64,000 nt of DNA from Ignavibacteriota bacterium (GTDB lineage: Bacteria; Bacteroidota; Ignavibacteria; UBA10030), in assembly GCA_003142475.1 (NCBI GenBank), contig PLMK01000008.1, positions 120,535-184,534 of the forward strand, read 5' to 3'. Each line of letters starts with the position of its first letter. Positions within the stretch are counted from its first letter, which is position 1. The notes below the pieces were generated by a model. That model was not told where the DNA came from, ran no database searches, and was given only the letters and a program-made list of their open reading frames with translations. The translations under genes were made by a program, and so were the position numbers. Shown piece by piece: positions 1 to 8,996 of this stretch.

Positions 1-2964
1 GCTTCTATCAAGAAACTCCTCCGTTATGAAATTAATAACCGCATTTCCTTCGTTGTTTATAACTCACATAATGAGTTCCAGCAGACAAATGTTATAGGCG
101 AATATATGGAAGAAGGCATCGGTGGAGTAACAGAGTTGTTTAAGAACCGCGTTGTTATTCCATTCGAAGGAAGCTACGGACAATTTCGGCATGTAATCCA
201 TCACGAATTAGTGCATGCGGTACTAAATGACATGTTTTATGGCGGAACAATCCAATCTCTTATCTCTAGCAAAGCGCCGGTACAGCTGCCGATGTGGATG
301 AATGAAGGTATTGCAGAATACGCCGCATTAAAATGGGATAATAATTCAGATATGTTTTTACGCGATGCAACGGTACACAATTATCTGCCACCCATCAATT
401 ATCTCAGCGGATATTTTGCTTACCGCGGAGGGCAGTCGGTGTGGTACTACATTGCCAATAAATATGGCGAGCAAAAGATCGCAGAAATATTTAGTAAGAT
501 AAAAAGTGCCCGAAGTATTGAAAAAGGATTCAAATCTGCAATTGGTCTGTCTGTAAAGGAACTTTCAGAGCGCTGGGAGAAAGAACAAAAAGTGTACTAC
601 TGGCCGGATATTGCAAAGCGTGAAGAACCGGCTGATTTCTCGTATAAACGTATGACGAATCATACGAAGGATGGAAACTTCTATAACACTAGTCCCGCCA
701 TCTCGCCTCAAGGCGACAAGATTGCATTTATCTCCGACCGAAATGATTACTTCGATGTCTATATAATGTCAGCGTTGGATGGCGAGATTCTTGATAAAGT
801 AGTAAGTGGGCAAAAGACAAATAATTTTGAAGAGATGCACTTACTAACACCCCGTATCACATGGTCGCCGGATGGAAAGAAACTCGCACTTGCCGTAAAG
901 GCGGGTGAACGGGATGCCATATTTCTTGTAGATATTATGTCCGGCAAACAGGAAAAGATACAGCTTGATTTGGACGGTGTGTTTTCGGTGGATTGGAGTA
1001 ACGATGGCAATTTACTGGCATTTGTCGGCGTTAAATCGCCGCAATCTGATATTTATATTTATAATATGACTACTAAAGAAGTGAAAAATCTTACGAATGA
1101 TATTTTCTCAGACAGCGAACCGGTATTTTCGCCAGATGGCAAAACGATTTACTTTGCATCTGATCGTGGAGATATAATATCATCGTCTATGATATCGAAG
1201 AACTTCAAAATTTGGAAATATGATTTTGCGCAAACCGATTTATACTCAGTTAATATTTCTACAGGTATAATTCGACGGATTACTACACAGCCAAATGGTA
1301 GTAAGACTTCGCCAGTTCTCTCGCCGGATGGCAAAAAGATTTTATATATCGCCGATGTAAATGGCATTAACAATATCTACGCACAGGAATTAGATTCTGG
1401 TAAATGGTATCCTATTACCAATTCCATTAGTGGACTCTATCAGCTCTCGCTTTCACATGATGGATCCAAATTAGTGTTTGCATCACTCAATGAAGCGGGA
1501 TTTGATATTTACTTGATGCTGCGTCCATTAGAACGCAAACTCAACGTCACAGCGCTTGAGCCGACCGAATTTTACAAAATGAAATACAACCTTCCACGTA
1601 ATGAGAAGCCGAAAGAAGTAGTTGCTCTTACGCCATCCTCCGATACAATTGCAGTACAAAGCAATGTTGTTGTGGTTGCCGATACAGTCGGCATGGAAGT
1701 AACTTACAATTCAGGGACAAAAGCTAATCTTTCTAATTATGTTTTTTCACCGGAAACAATGCATGACACAACGAATGCACCACCGCCAATTTCAAAAGTA
1801 GAAATTACAGACAATCAGGACGTCGACAGCAATTATATTCCGCGCCGTTACAAACTGAACTTCTCACCCGACCTTATCTATGGCGCAGCGAATTATAACA
1901 CGTTTTATGGTTTAGAAGGAAGTACTATTTTAGCTTTCAGCGATATGCTGGGCGACCATCAAATCGTTTTTCAAACTAACCTACTCATTGATCTGAAGAA
2001 CAGTGATTACGGCATTTCCTATTTATACCTTCCGGGGCGTATCGATTGGGGATTCCAAGCTTTTCATGATGCAAAATTTCTGTATCTAGGTTCAACTGGT
2101 TCATTGTTTGATACGCTCTATCGTTTTCAATCATGGGCCGTTGGCGCGATTGCGTCCTATCCGATAGATCGATTCAATCGAATCGATTGCTCTTTGATGT
2201 GGTTAAATCTTTCCCGAGATAATTTGGACAATGCTTCCAGTCCATCTCAGCACCGATCACTTTTATTGCCGCAAGTTAGTTATGTGAATGACAATTCGAT
2301 TTGGCAGGGGGAATGGTTTGGCCCAAATAACGGTTCACGCTTCAATTTTACATTTTATGGCACGCCGAAGTTAGGAAATGATGGATTGGATATGCAAACA
2401 TTTACAGCAGACTATCGAAACTATTTAAAATTGGCGAAAGAATTTATCTTTGCCTATCGACTCTCTGGCGGTATGAGTATCGGCAATAATAGACAAAACT
2501 TTCTCCTTGGTGGAACAGAAGGGTGGATCAATTACCATCTTGCCACGAACGAAATTCCTATTAACAATGTAGAGGATTTTGCATTCTTGACACAAGTTCT
2601 TCCGCTGCGCGGATATGAATATGCCCGGCAGATTGGGACCAAGTTTGCTGTAACAAATCTGGAATTCCGTTTTCCGCTGTTAAAGTACCTTATCTTCGGC
2701 GCTCTGCCAATTGGCTTTGCTAATATACTTGGCTCAGCATTCGTTGATATGGGCACTGCATGGAATGATTCGCATATGTGGAGGGCATTTGAATCAGATC
2801 CGAACGATGGCTCGACTGTAACAAAAGATTTACTCATCGGCACGGGAATAGGAACACGACTCTTCATTTTCGGCTTACCAGTCCGTTTTGATGTCGCATG
2901 GCGATTCAGAGTAGGGAGTTTCTCAGAACCATTTTACTATTTTGCCCTGGGTCCTGATTTCTAA
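1..2964 (+). CDS. Peptidase-MA-like / PD40 propeller / Omp85-type barrel fusion protein (5' partial)
   Basis: The reading frame is open from base 1, so the gene starts upstream; the first Met in view is at 106. Counting from that Met, HELVH (residues 33-37) followed by MNEGIAEY is a gluzincin-type zinc site with a glutamate third ligand. Next come at least five PD40/TolB-type propeller blades marked by SPDGKK or SPQGDK and SDR motifs (about residues 200-500). The last 350 residues are rich in aromatic beta strands and resemble the surface antigen (D15/Omp85) barrel, ending in GPDF. It is probably an outer-membrane protein with a peptidase-like domain on one side. Substrate is unknown. The next gene is convergent, 44 bases away. 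Confidence 0.8.
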   Translation, partial: ASIKKLLRYEINNRISFVVYNSHNEFQQTNVIGEYMEEGIGGVTELFKNRVVIPFEGSYGQFRHVIHHELVHAVLNDMFYGGTIQSLISSKAPVQLPMWMNEGIAEYAALKWDNNSDMFLRDATVHNYLPPINYLSGYFAYRGGQSVWYYIANKYGEQKIAEIFSKIKSARSIEKGFKSAIGLSVKELSERWEKEQKVYYWPDIAKREEPADFSYKRMTNHTKDGNFYNTSPAISPQGDKIAFISDRNDYFDVYIMSALDGEILDKVVSGQKTNNFEEMHLLTPRITWSPDGKKLALAVKAGERDAIFLVDIMSGKQEKIQLDLDGVFSVDWSNDGNLLAFVGVKSPQSDIYIYNMTTKEVKNLTNDIFSDSEPVFSPDGKTIYFASDRGDIISSSMISKNFKIWKYDFAQTDLYSVNISTGIIRRITTQPNGSKTSPVLSPDGKKILYIADVNGINNIYAQELDSGKWYPITNSISGLYQLSLSHDGSKLVFASLNEAGFDIYLMLRPLERKLNVTALEPTEFYKMKYNLPRNEKPKEVVALTPSSDTIAVQSNVVVVADTVGMEVTYNSGTKANLSNYVFSPETMHDTTNAPPPISKVEITDNQDVDSNYIPRRYKLNFSPDLIYGAANYNTFYGLEGSTILAFSDMLGDHQIVFQTNLLIDLKNSDYGISYLYLPGRIDWGFQAFHDAKFLYLGSTGSLFDTLYRFQSWAVGAIASYPIDRFNRIDCSLMWLNLSRDNLDNASSPSQHRSLLLPQVSYVNDNSIWQGEWFGPNNGSRFNFTFYGTPKLGNDGLDMQTFTADYRNYLKLAKEFIFAYRLSGGMSIGNNRQNFLLGGTEGWINYHLATNEIPINNVEDFAFLTQVLPLRGYEYARQIGTKFAVTNLEFRFPLLKYLIFGALPIGFANILGSAFVDMGTAWNDSHMWRAFESDPNDGSTVTKDLLIGTGIGTRLFIFGLPVRFDVAWRFRVGSFSEPFYYFALGPDF

Positions 2965-3008
2965 TATAAATATCTGGTATCTATCAGATGCTCAAGCGGG
3001 ATTGATAT

Positions 3009-3932
3009 TCAAAATGGTTGGTTAGATTTTAACTTAATCTTTTGTGTGCCTGGAAGAAGCCCGCGTTTGAGAAAAAGTTTTTGCCCTTCTGAAGTGGCAA
3101 CGTAAGTACCAAATCCCGCCGCCAAATTAATCTGCCCTCTCGTGTACATATAAATCGCCCTCTTGAGCGGATAATAATTTCTGTAGATATTTGCAGGGTG
3201 AGGTGAAAAGAAATTCCCAATTGTTTCGGTTGGTGTAGCAAATGTCGTGTCTGTGTCTTCGCTTGTTCTACCGAGGTTGAGAATTACCGCCTCTGACTTT
3301 GCCGAATCAATCCATGCTAACGCTACAAAGCCGAGTGCAAGCGGATCTTTTTCTACCGATCGAAGTGTTTGAATATCTGAACTTGTCCGCGTGAATTTTG
3401 CCGAGATACCTGCTTGCTTCAATAATCGTTGCTTAAAATATTCTGTCACATCTGATGAATCCTGACAGTAAATCTTTATTGTGCCTTTCATTGGTTTGGC
3501 AAGTTGTTCCCATCGCGTTATTGTTCCTAACAATATTTTTTTAATCTCCGTTGTCGTCATTTCCGTTATTTTGTTCTTTGGATGTACAACAACAGTAATC
3601 GCATCGTAGGCTACAATCAATTCATTCAGGTTGGTTGAAATCCTTTTCACTTGATCTCTTTCCTCTTGCGTCAATGGTCGTGGAAGGAAAGCAATATGCG
3701 CAGTATCCCTGACGAAGCGGCGTTCAGCTATTTCTGCGGATACAATAGTATCCGTTATGTGTGCGCCGTTTATCTGATAGAGACTAAGAAATTCGTTCAC
3801 TTCGTCAATCATAACGGGAGCGATAGATTCCGGAATGAAAACGTGAAGCTTGCCTTTTATTGTAGTTTCCTTTTCTTCGGTGTTGCAGCCAAGAAAGAGA
3901 GTAATTAGGCAAACAAAGCAGAGAGAGCGCAT
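3009..3932 (-). CDS. PstS-like phosphate-binding lipoprotein
   Basis: This 307-residue protein begins MRSLCFVCLITLFLGC, a lipoprotein signal with the lipobox cysteine at residue 16. The start at 3932 has AAGAAGGA just upstream; a longer in-frame version from 4142 would run back into the previous gene and is unlikely. The rest is a periplasmic-binding fold of the PstS-like PBP_like_2 type, with an SSD motif in a ligand-loop position and GFVALAWID typical of PstS homologues. It lies 25 bases after an MFS gene and is apparently cotranscribed with it and nusB, away from the pst operons. It could bind phosphate or another oxyanion. The ligand is inferred from family only. Confidence 0.75.
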   Translation of the reverse strand: MRSLCFVCLITLFLGCNTEEKETTIKGKLHVFIPESIAPVMIDEVNEFLSLYQINGAHITDTIVSAEIAERRFVRDTAHIAFLPRPLTQEERDQVKRISTNLNELIVAYDAITVVVHPKNKITEMTTTEIKKILLGTITRWEQLAKPMKGTIKIYCQDSSDVTEYFKQRLLKQAGISAKFTRTSSDIQTLRSVEKDPLALGFVALAWIDSAKSEAVILNLGRTSEDTDTTFATPTETIGNFFSPHPANIYRNYYPLKRAIYMYTRGQINLAAGFGTYVATSEGQKLFLKRGLLPGTQKIKLKSNQPF

Positions 3933-3957
3933 AAGATATTCCTTCTTGATAAAATTA

Positions 3958-5238
3958 TTAGGAGGTTGTAGGAGATTTCTCTGGGGCGCGTTCTTCCACA
4001 CGCTGTAACAGAATGAGTCCGGCGAAAAGGAAGAATCCAATAGAGAGAATAGCAAATCGTTGATTAAGATACGACGAAACGAATCCGAAAATGACCGGCC
4101 CAAGTATTGCAGATGCTTTTCCAAAGAACGAATAAAATCCAAAAAACTCTGTTTTCTTTTCCTGCGGAGTGATAATAGACATCATACCTCTGCTGGTTGA
4201 TTGAGAAGAACCGAGAGCTAATCCGGCAAGGATACCGAGTCCATAGAACATCCATTTATCTTGAATAAAATATGCAATTGCTACAATGCTCAGCCAAAGA
4301 AATAAGGTGATGCTGAGCGTCCTTTTATGATTAGTGTGATCCGCCAAAATGCCGAAAATAATAGAACCAAAAATTGCAGAAGTTTGTACCATAGCAAAGT
4401 AAATAACAATTTCGCTGATATCCATCTTGAGCGTTTCGCGTGCAAAGATGGAAGAGAATATAATGATGGTATTCACTCCGTCAATATAAATAAAATAAGC
4501 AAGGAGAAAGCGTGCTATATTTCGATACTTTGGGAATTGCTGATATGTGGTTCGAAGCCGAGCAAAACCGATTTTAATAAAGTCTAATTTCAAGCTCCCG
4601 GTTCGCTGTTTGTCAGGAAGAAAGAAAAACAATGGCAGTGAAAACACGAAAAAGAAAGCAGCGGCTACGATAAAACTAAGCCGAATGTTGAAAAGATTGT
4701 CCGTGCCGAATCCACCTGCATATAACGGAAACACTACCGCAAGCGACACGAGCGATCCAACATATCCGAGAGCGAATCCATAGCCCGAGACACGGCCGTA
4801 ACTTCGAGCCGTTGTTATTTCGGGAAGGAATGCATCATAGAATACAAGCCCCGCTTCGAACCCGATATTCGAAACAATAAGAAGCACCATCCCGAAGAAG
4901 ATCATTCCTGAGTGCACGAAGAAAAGACTCGACGTCGCAAGAACGCATAGTGCCGTGAGAATACCGAGGAATCGTTTTTTGCCTGCGCCATAATCAGCGA
5001 CAGCGCCAAGGACTGGAGAGAAGAGCGCCACGATTAACATGGAAATACTAAACGCGGAACCCCATAAAAAATCTCCTTGATTGCTGCTTTGCGCAACAAT
5101 TTCTTTGAAGTAGAGCGGATAACCAACGGTAAGAATGAGAACATAAAACGCTGTATGGGCGAAATCGAACAATGCCCAAGAAAATATTTGCCAGCGTGTT
5201 GCAGTATAGAAAGACGGAGGATTAAGCGAGCTACTCAT
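3958..5238 (-). CDS. MFS transporter, UMF1 family
   Basis: A 426-residue, very hydrophobic protein with about twelve membrane segments. The opening WQIFSWALFDFAHTAFYVLI and the glycine-rich GRVSGYGFALGYVGS segment resemble the UMF1 (Atg22-like) permease family of the major facilitator superfamily. Its ATG overlaps the nusB stop codon as ATGA, so it is likely translationally coupled to nusB. A PstS-like lipoprotein follows 25 bases later. The substrate cannot be read from the sequence; members of this family are often annotated as general effluxers or nutrient exporters. Confidence 0.8.
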   Translation of the reverse strand: MSSSLNPPSFYTATRWQIFSWALFDFAHTAFYVLILTVGYPLYFKEIVAQSSNQGDFLWGSAFSISMLIVALFSPVLGAVADYGAGKKRFLGILTALCVLATSSLFFVHSGMIFFGMVLLIVSNIGFEAGLVFYDAFLPEITTARSYGRVSGYGFALGYVGSLVSLAVVFPLYAGGFGTDNLFNIRLSFIVAAAFFFVFSLPLFFFLPDKQRTGSLKLDFIKIGFARLRTTYQQFPKYRNIARFLLAYFIYIDGVNTIIIFSSIFARETLKMDISEIVIYFAMVQTSAIFGSIIFGILADHTNHKRTLSITLFLWLSIVAIAYFIQDKWMFYGLGILAGLALGSSQSTSRGMMSIITPQEKKTEFFGFYSFFGKASAILGPVIFGFVSSYLNQRFAILSIGFFLFAGLILLQRVEERAPEKSPTTS

Positions 5239-5714
5239 CTTTGCTTGGATTGTTTATTTGCCCCAGTGTTCACTAATCCTCGTCCTGATTTCTTTATTCG
5301 GCCATCCTTTTTCAGATCATCAAGAATTGAATCGAGTACGCCGTTAACAAACTTATCACTCTTTTCGGTACTGAAGTCGCGAGCAATTTCTATGGCTTCG
5401 TTGATAGTGACTTTCGGCGGAATGTCATCGAAATACAATAATTCGCAAATACTCATTCGCAGTACAATCCGGTCAACAATGGCAAGGCGATTAAATTCCC
5501 AATGTTCTATCCGCTGGCGAATTAAATCATCTAACTCTTTGTTGCATTCAATAACTTTGAGGATTAACTGTTTCGCGAAGGCGAACGATTCCGGCTGTTT
5601 CTCTAAATCAGCAACGATGTTCTCAATGATAAACTGGATAGGTTCATGAGAGAGTTCGTACGCATAAAGCGCCTGCAAAACCCGTTCCCGTACTATTCGT
5701 CGTCGGAGGGACAT
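5235..5714 (-). CDS. nusB: Transcription antitermination factor NusB
   Basis: A 159-residue all-helical protein beginning MSLRRRIVRERVLQALYAYE, the usual NusB N-terminus (boxA RNA binding). The C-terminal half holds the conserved helices LAIVDRIVLRMSICELLYF and PKVTINEAIEIARDFSTEKS, with FVNGVLD near the end. NusB with NusE/S10 promotes antitermination in rRNA operons. An upstream in-frame Met at 5762 would add 16 residues that do not look like NusB, so 5714 is preferred, although neither start has a strong ribosome-binding site. The stop overlaps the next gene's start (ATGA). Confidence 0.9.
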   Translation of the reverse strand: MSLRRRIVRERVLQALYAYELSHEPIQFIIENIVADLEKQPESFAFAKQLILKVIECNKELDDLIRQRIEHWEFNRLAIVDRIVLRMSICELLYFDDIPPKVTINEAIEIARDFSTEKSDKFVNGVLDSILDDLKKDGRIKKSGRGLVNTGANKQSKQR

Positions 5715-5858
5715 AGCATTTTCAGCGAAAGAATTTATAAATGGAATGAATACACTGCACATCTATAACTTAGGGAAAAAATGTGAGGGAGGCAACTGGT
5801 GATTTATAGAAGCGATAAATGCCAATTAGTAATTAGCAATTAAAAATGTAACTCAGTC

Positions 5859-8816
5859 CTACTTCATGGGCCAATTGCCCTCAATCTTCTGCGTTATTGC
5901 TTGGAGAAATTCTGGTTCACGCGCGATGGAAGAAAAATCTGGATTAAGCAACTCTGCAAAATCGTATTTCTGACGCAATGCCTTTTCCAATGCAGAAAAC
6001 GCCTTTTGTACATCACGCTGAATAGAATAGAGTTCTGCACTTCGAAATAAAATTTCAGATGAATTGTTGTCGATCTGCATTGCTTTATTCATTGCTGTTT
6101 CACCATCAGAAAAATTTCCAAGCCGCGAATGGAACAGTCCGACAAATGAAAGAGCTATGGCATCTTCAGGATCTGTTTCAATTGTTTGCTGCGCTATTTT
6201 TAATCCATCTCCAAGCCACTTTTGTGCGGTATTGATTTGGAGTGAAAGTTGATAGGCACGTCCAATCCAATAATAGTATCGATAATCTTTGGGAGATTTG
6301 CGAAGCTTTTGCTGGAAGTAATCAATTACTTTATTGTAATTTCCTTCATTGATCCAAATATTTTGAATATAATTAGATGTCAGCATTTCTTCATCTTCTC
6401 CAAGAATTTGCGCTTGCCTGTAGGAATTTTCTGCGGCAGAGTATTCTTGTTTCATCTGTTGAGCTAATGCAATCGTGAAATACGATTTTGGATTGATCGG
6501 ATCGTACAAAATTGCATTAGAGGCATACAGAGAAGCGTCATCGAACTTCCCGGCGATAATGGAAAGAAAAGCAAGCTCCCGGTAACATTCCGGGTCTTGT
6601 GGAAGTAAAGTTACGCTTTGGGTTATCGAGGACAAAGCTGTATTATAATTTTGTTGGAGACGACTGCAGATTGCGAGAACTCGATGAGCAAGAGCAATAT
6701 TAGGAGAATACCGCAGTGCGCGTTGTGCGTATTCGGTGGCAGATTGCAGAAACTGTGGATCGTTCGTTGTAGAGAACATACGCAGCTTAATTTCAGCGAG
6801 CATTCCATACGCCAGACCGAAAGAAGGATCAATTTGCACTGCCGTGAACAATAGATTTTTTGCAGAATCCATTGCTATTCCGGAATTTGTTTGTAGCAGA
6901 TAAATAGCTTCTAGATATTTTTCAAATGCATCAATGTTGGAAATCCGCGCAATCTCTGGCAATTTGGATTTTATTTCCATTTCCTCCATAACTTTTTGTA
7001 AAATATTTTTCCGTATTTCACTTATCGCAGAAATTTGCCCTTCCACCGATCCAACAAAAACAATCTTCTGTTGATCTGGAATGAGTAGGCGTATTTGTAA
7101 AGTGTAGCTCTCACGATATTCTTGAACTGTAACCATCACCAGATAGCTTTTTGGAAGCATGGATGTGATCTTCTGTATGTGCGCTGGATCTGGAATGTAT
7201 AAAAGTGCGGAAGAGGGGGCAATAACGGTTAAGTGTTCGCATCGTGAAAAATCTTCTGCCAATAGAGTGGGAAGCGCATTAAACATATCAATATTACTAT
7301 TACTTGTATCGCGTGGAATATTCATGAATTGCAATATAGCAATCGATGCATTCTTAGGGAATACAATATCCACGAGTTTCGGAATACCAAATAATGCCAC
7401 TCCCAATGCTACGATTATAGCCGCGATGTAGTAAATTTTTTTATGTCGGGAGCTATTATTATTGACTTGTTGGTGTAGATATGTTTGCCTTAGTCTTTGC
7501 TCTTCTACATTTTGCTGAAGTTTAGCAAGTTCATGGATGCGCTGTTCCTCGTGCGCCTGCTTTGCTTGTATGCGCAGCAACTCCGTTTTAGCCTGTTCAG
7601 TTTGACGAATACTCTCTTCCAATCGCCGCGCACCGGAATGGTTCGGATCGATTACAAAAAGTTCATGCAGTGTAAATGTTGCTTCAGCGAATTTCTCTTC
7701 TTGAAGAAGTGCTCGCGCCTGTTCAAGAAGCTCTTCGATATGCCGCTCTTCATTGGATATCTTTTTAGGTGCGTTTTCTACACGCTTAGTCCTATTCCTT
7801 TCCTCAACACGGTAACGCTCTTCCTCAATTTGTGTAAGAAGTTGTTGGGCGCCGACATGCAATGGACGTACCCGGAAGATTTCATTTACTTCGTTTTCTG
7901 CCGCATCTAACTGACCTTCTTTAAATAACTCATTAGCTTTTTGAAGGTGCTCTTTCATTTTCTTCTCTTGTTCTTCTGCTTCCTTCCTGCGTTCGGTGTT
8001 TGTGCGTTGCTGAGGGTCGAGTTCGTAGATTTTGTTTAGTTCTGCTTCTGCTTCGTTTATTTTGCCTTCTTCATAGTATTTTTCCGCTTTCGTGTAATGC
8101 TCAGCAATTATCTTTTTTTGCTCTTCTTCTTTCTTTTCGAATCCTTGTTTTGCCCGTTGCTTTGCCTCTTCAACATTTTTGGCTTCTAGCGCCTCCTCGG
8201 TTTCCACTTTTTGTGCCAACTCTTCCTGATTATGTGCTAGTGTTTCTAAAGCTTTAGCAGATGGTGTTGAAAACTCGGCAATGCTATCAATCAAGACTTC
8301 ATACACTTCTACTTGTTCAGGTATGTTCTTTAATCGCTGAGGGCCAAGTGGAAAAACTCGGAGTTGTATTTTATTGCGTACCTGCTGGTACACATCTTGC
8401 GAAATCCAAATTCGGTTCGGTCCTGCCATCGCTTCAATACGAGAAGCGATGTTCACGCCATCTCCGATAATATCCTCATCACGGATGATCACGTCACCAA
8501 GATGAACACCGACGCGAATTTCGATTTTATCTAATTCCGACTTTTCCCTATTAAAATGTGAGAATCGCTTTTGCGCTTCAATTGCACATCTTACCGCATT
8601 GACAGCGCTAGCGAAATCAATCATAAATGAATCACCAATAGATTTTATGACACGTCCATCAAATTTTGCAGCGAGTACGCGTAAAAGAGCATCATGCGTC
8701 TTCAATAACTCAAAGGCGTTAGCTTCGTTCTTAGCCATCTTTTTGGAAAATCCTTTGATGTCTGTGAACATAATCGCAGTGAGTTTGCGGGTTTCGACTT
8801 CAGTTGGAAATATCAT
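5859..8816 (-). CDS. Membrane-bound class III adenylate/guanylate cyclase with TPR regions
   Basis: A 985-residue protein. Residues about 10-180 are a class III nucleotide cyclase catalytic domain: MFTDIKGFSKKM and SIGDSFMIDF supply the two metal-binding aspartates, and GDGVNIASRIE the catalytic Asn/Arg region. Then follows a long charged coiled coil with three TPR-like hairpins (AEKYYEEGKINEAEAELNKI and two similar). A single membrane segment lies near residues 457-480 (IYYIAAIIVALGVALFGI). The outer part has a TolB/FlgO-like domain followed by about six TPRs. With a cytoplasmic catalytic domain and external repeats, it probably senses an envelope partner. Whether it makes cAMP or cGMP cannot be decided here. 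Confidence 0.85.
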   Translation of the reverse strand: MIFPTEVETRKLTAIMFTDIKGFSKKMAKNEANAFELLKTHDALLRVLAAKFDGRVIKSIGDSFMIDFASAVNAVRCAIEAQKRFSHFNREKSELDKIEIRVGVHLGDVIIRDEDIIGDGVNIASRIEAMAGPNRIWISQDVYQQVRNKIQLRVFPLGPQRLKNIPEQVEVYEVLIDSIAEFSTPSAKALETLAHNQEELAQKVETEEALEAKNVEEAKQRAKQGFEKKEEEQKKIIAEHYTKAEKYYEEGKINEAEAELNKIYELDPQQRTNTERRKEAEEQEKKMKEHLQKANELFKEGQLDAAENEVNEIFRVRPLHVGAQQLLTQIEEERYRVEERNRTKRVENAPKKISNEERHIEELLEQARALLQEEKFAEATFTLHELFVIDPNHSGARRLEESIRQTEQAKTELLRIQAKQAHEEQRIHELAKLQQNVEEQRLRQTYLHQQVNNNSSRHKKIYYIAAIIVALGVALFGIPKLVDIVFPKNASIAILQFMNIPRDTSNSNIDMFNALPTLLAEDFSRCEHLTVIAPSSALLYIPDPAHIQKITSMLPKSYLVMVTVQEYRESYTLQIRLLIPDQQKIVFVGSVEGQISAISEIRKNILQKVMEEMEIKSKLPEIARISNIDAFEKYLEAIYLLQTNSGIAMDSAKNLLFTAVQIDPSFGLAYGMLAEIKLRMFSTTNDPQFLQSATEYAQRALRYSPNIALAHRVLAICSRLQQNYNTALSSITQSVTLLPQDPECYRELAFLSIIAGKFDDASLYASNAILYDPINPKSYFTIALAQQMKQEYSAAENSYRQAQILGEDEEMLTSNYIQNIWINEGNYNKVIDYFQQKLRKSPKDYRYYYWIGRAYQLSLQINTAQKWLGDGLKIAQQTIETDPEDAIALSFVGLFHSRLGNFSDGETAMNKAMQIDNNSSEILFRSAELYSIQRDVQKAFSALEKALRQKYDFAELLNPDFSSIAREPEFLQAITQKIEGNWPMK

Positions 8817-8869
8817 TACAGTGTGCGCTCTATTGGAAAAAATGTGTTTTAGTGAATATCCCTACTCTT

Positions 8870-8900
8870 CAAAGATAGGTGTGGAGATGCTGAATGTCAA
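8870..8900 (-). promoter_or_regulatory. Bacteroidota-type promoter for the cyclase gene
   Basis: On the minus strand TATCTTTG (8870-8877) matches the -7 consensus TAnnTTTG exactly. A TTGACA (8895-8900) lies upstream, with 20 bases between its TTG and the -7 box, where the -33 element is expected. It is 54 bases from the cyclase start at 8816. Confidence 0.55.
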
Positions 8901-8996
8901 CACATGCAAAGAAAAAAGGTTAATGAGCATGGGCTGAAGAAAGAGAAGGACTGACTAATGGATCGATAATTCTCTCCAAAAATTGGAATTTTTCGT

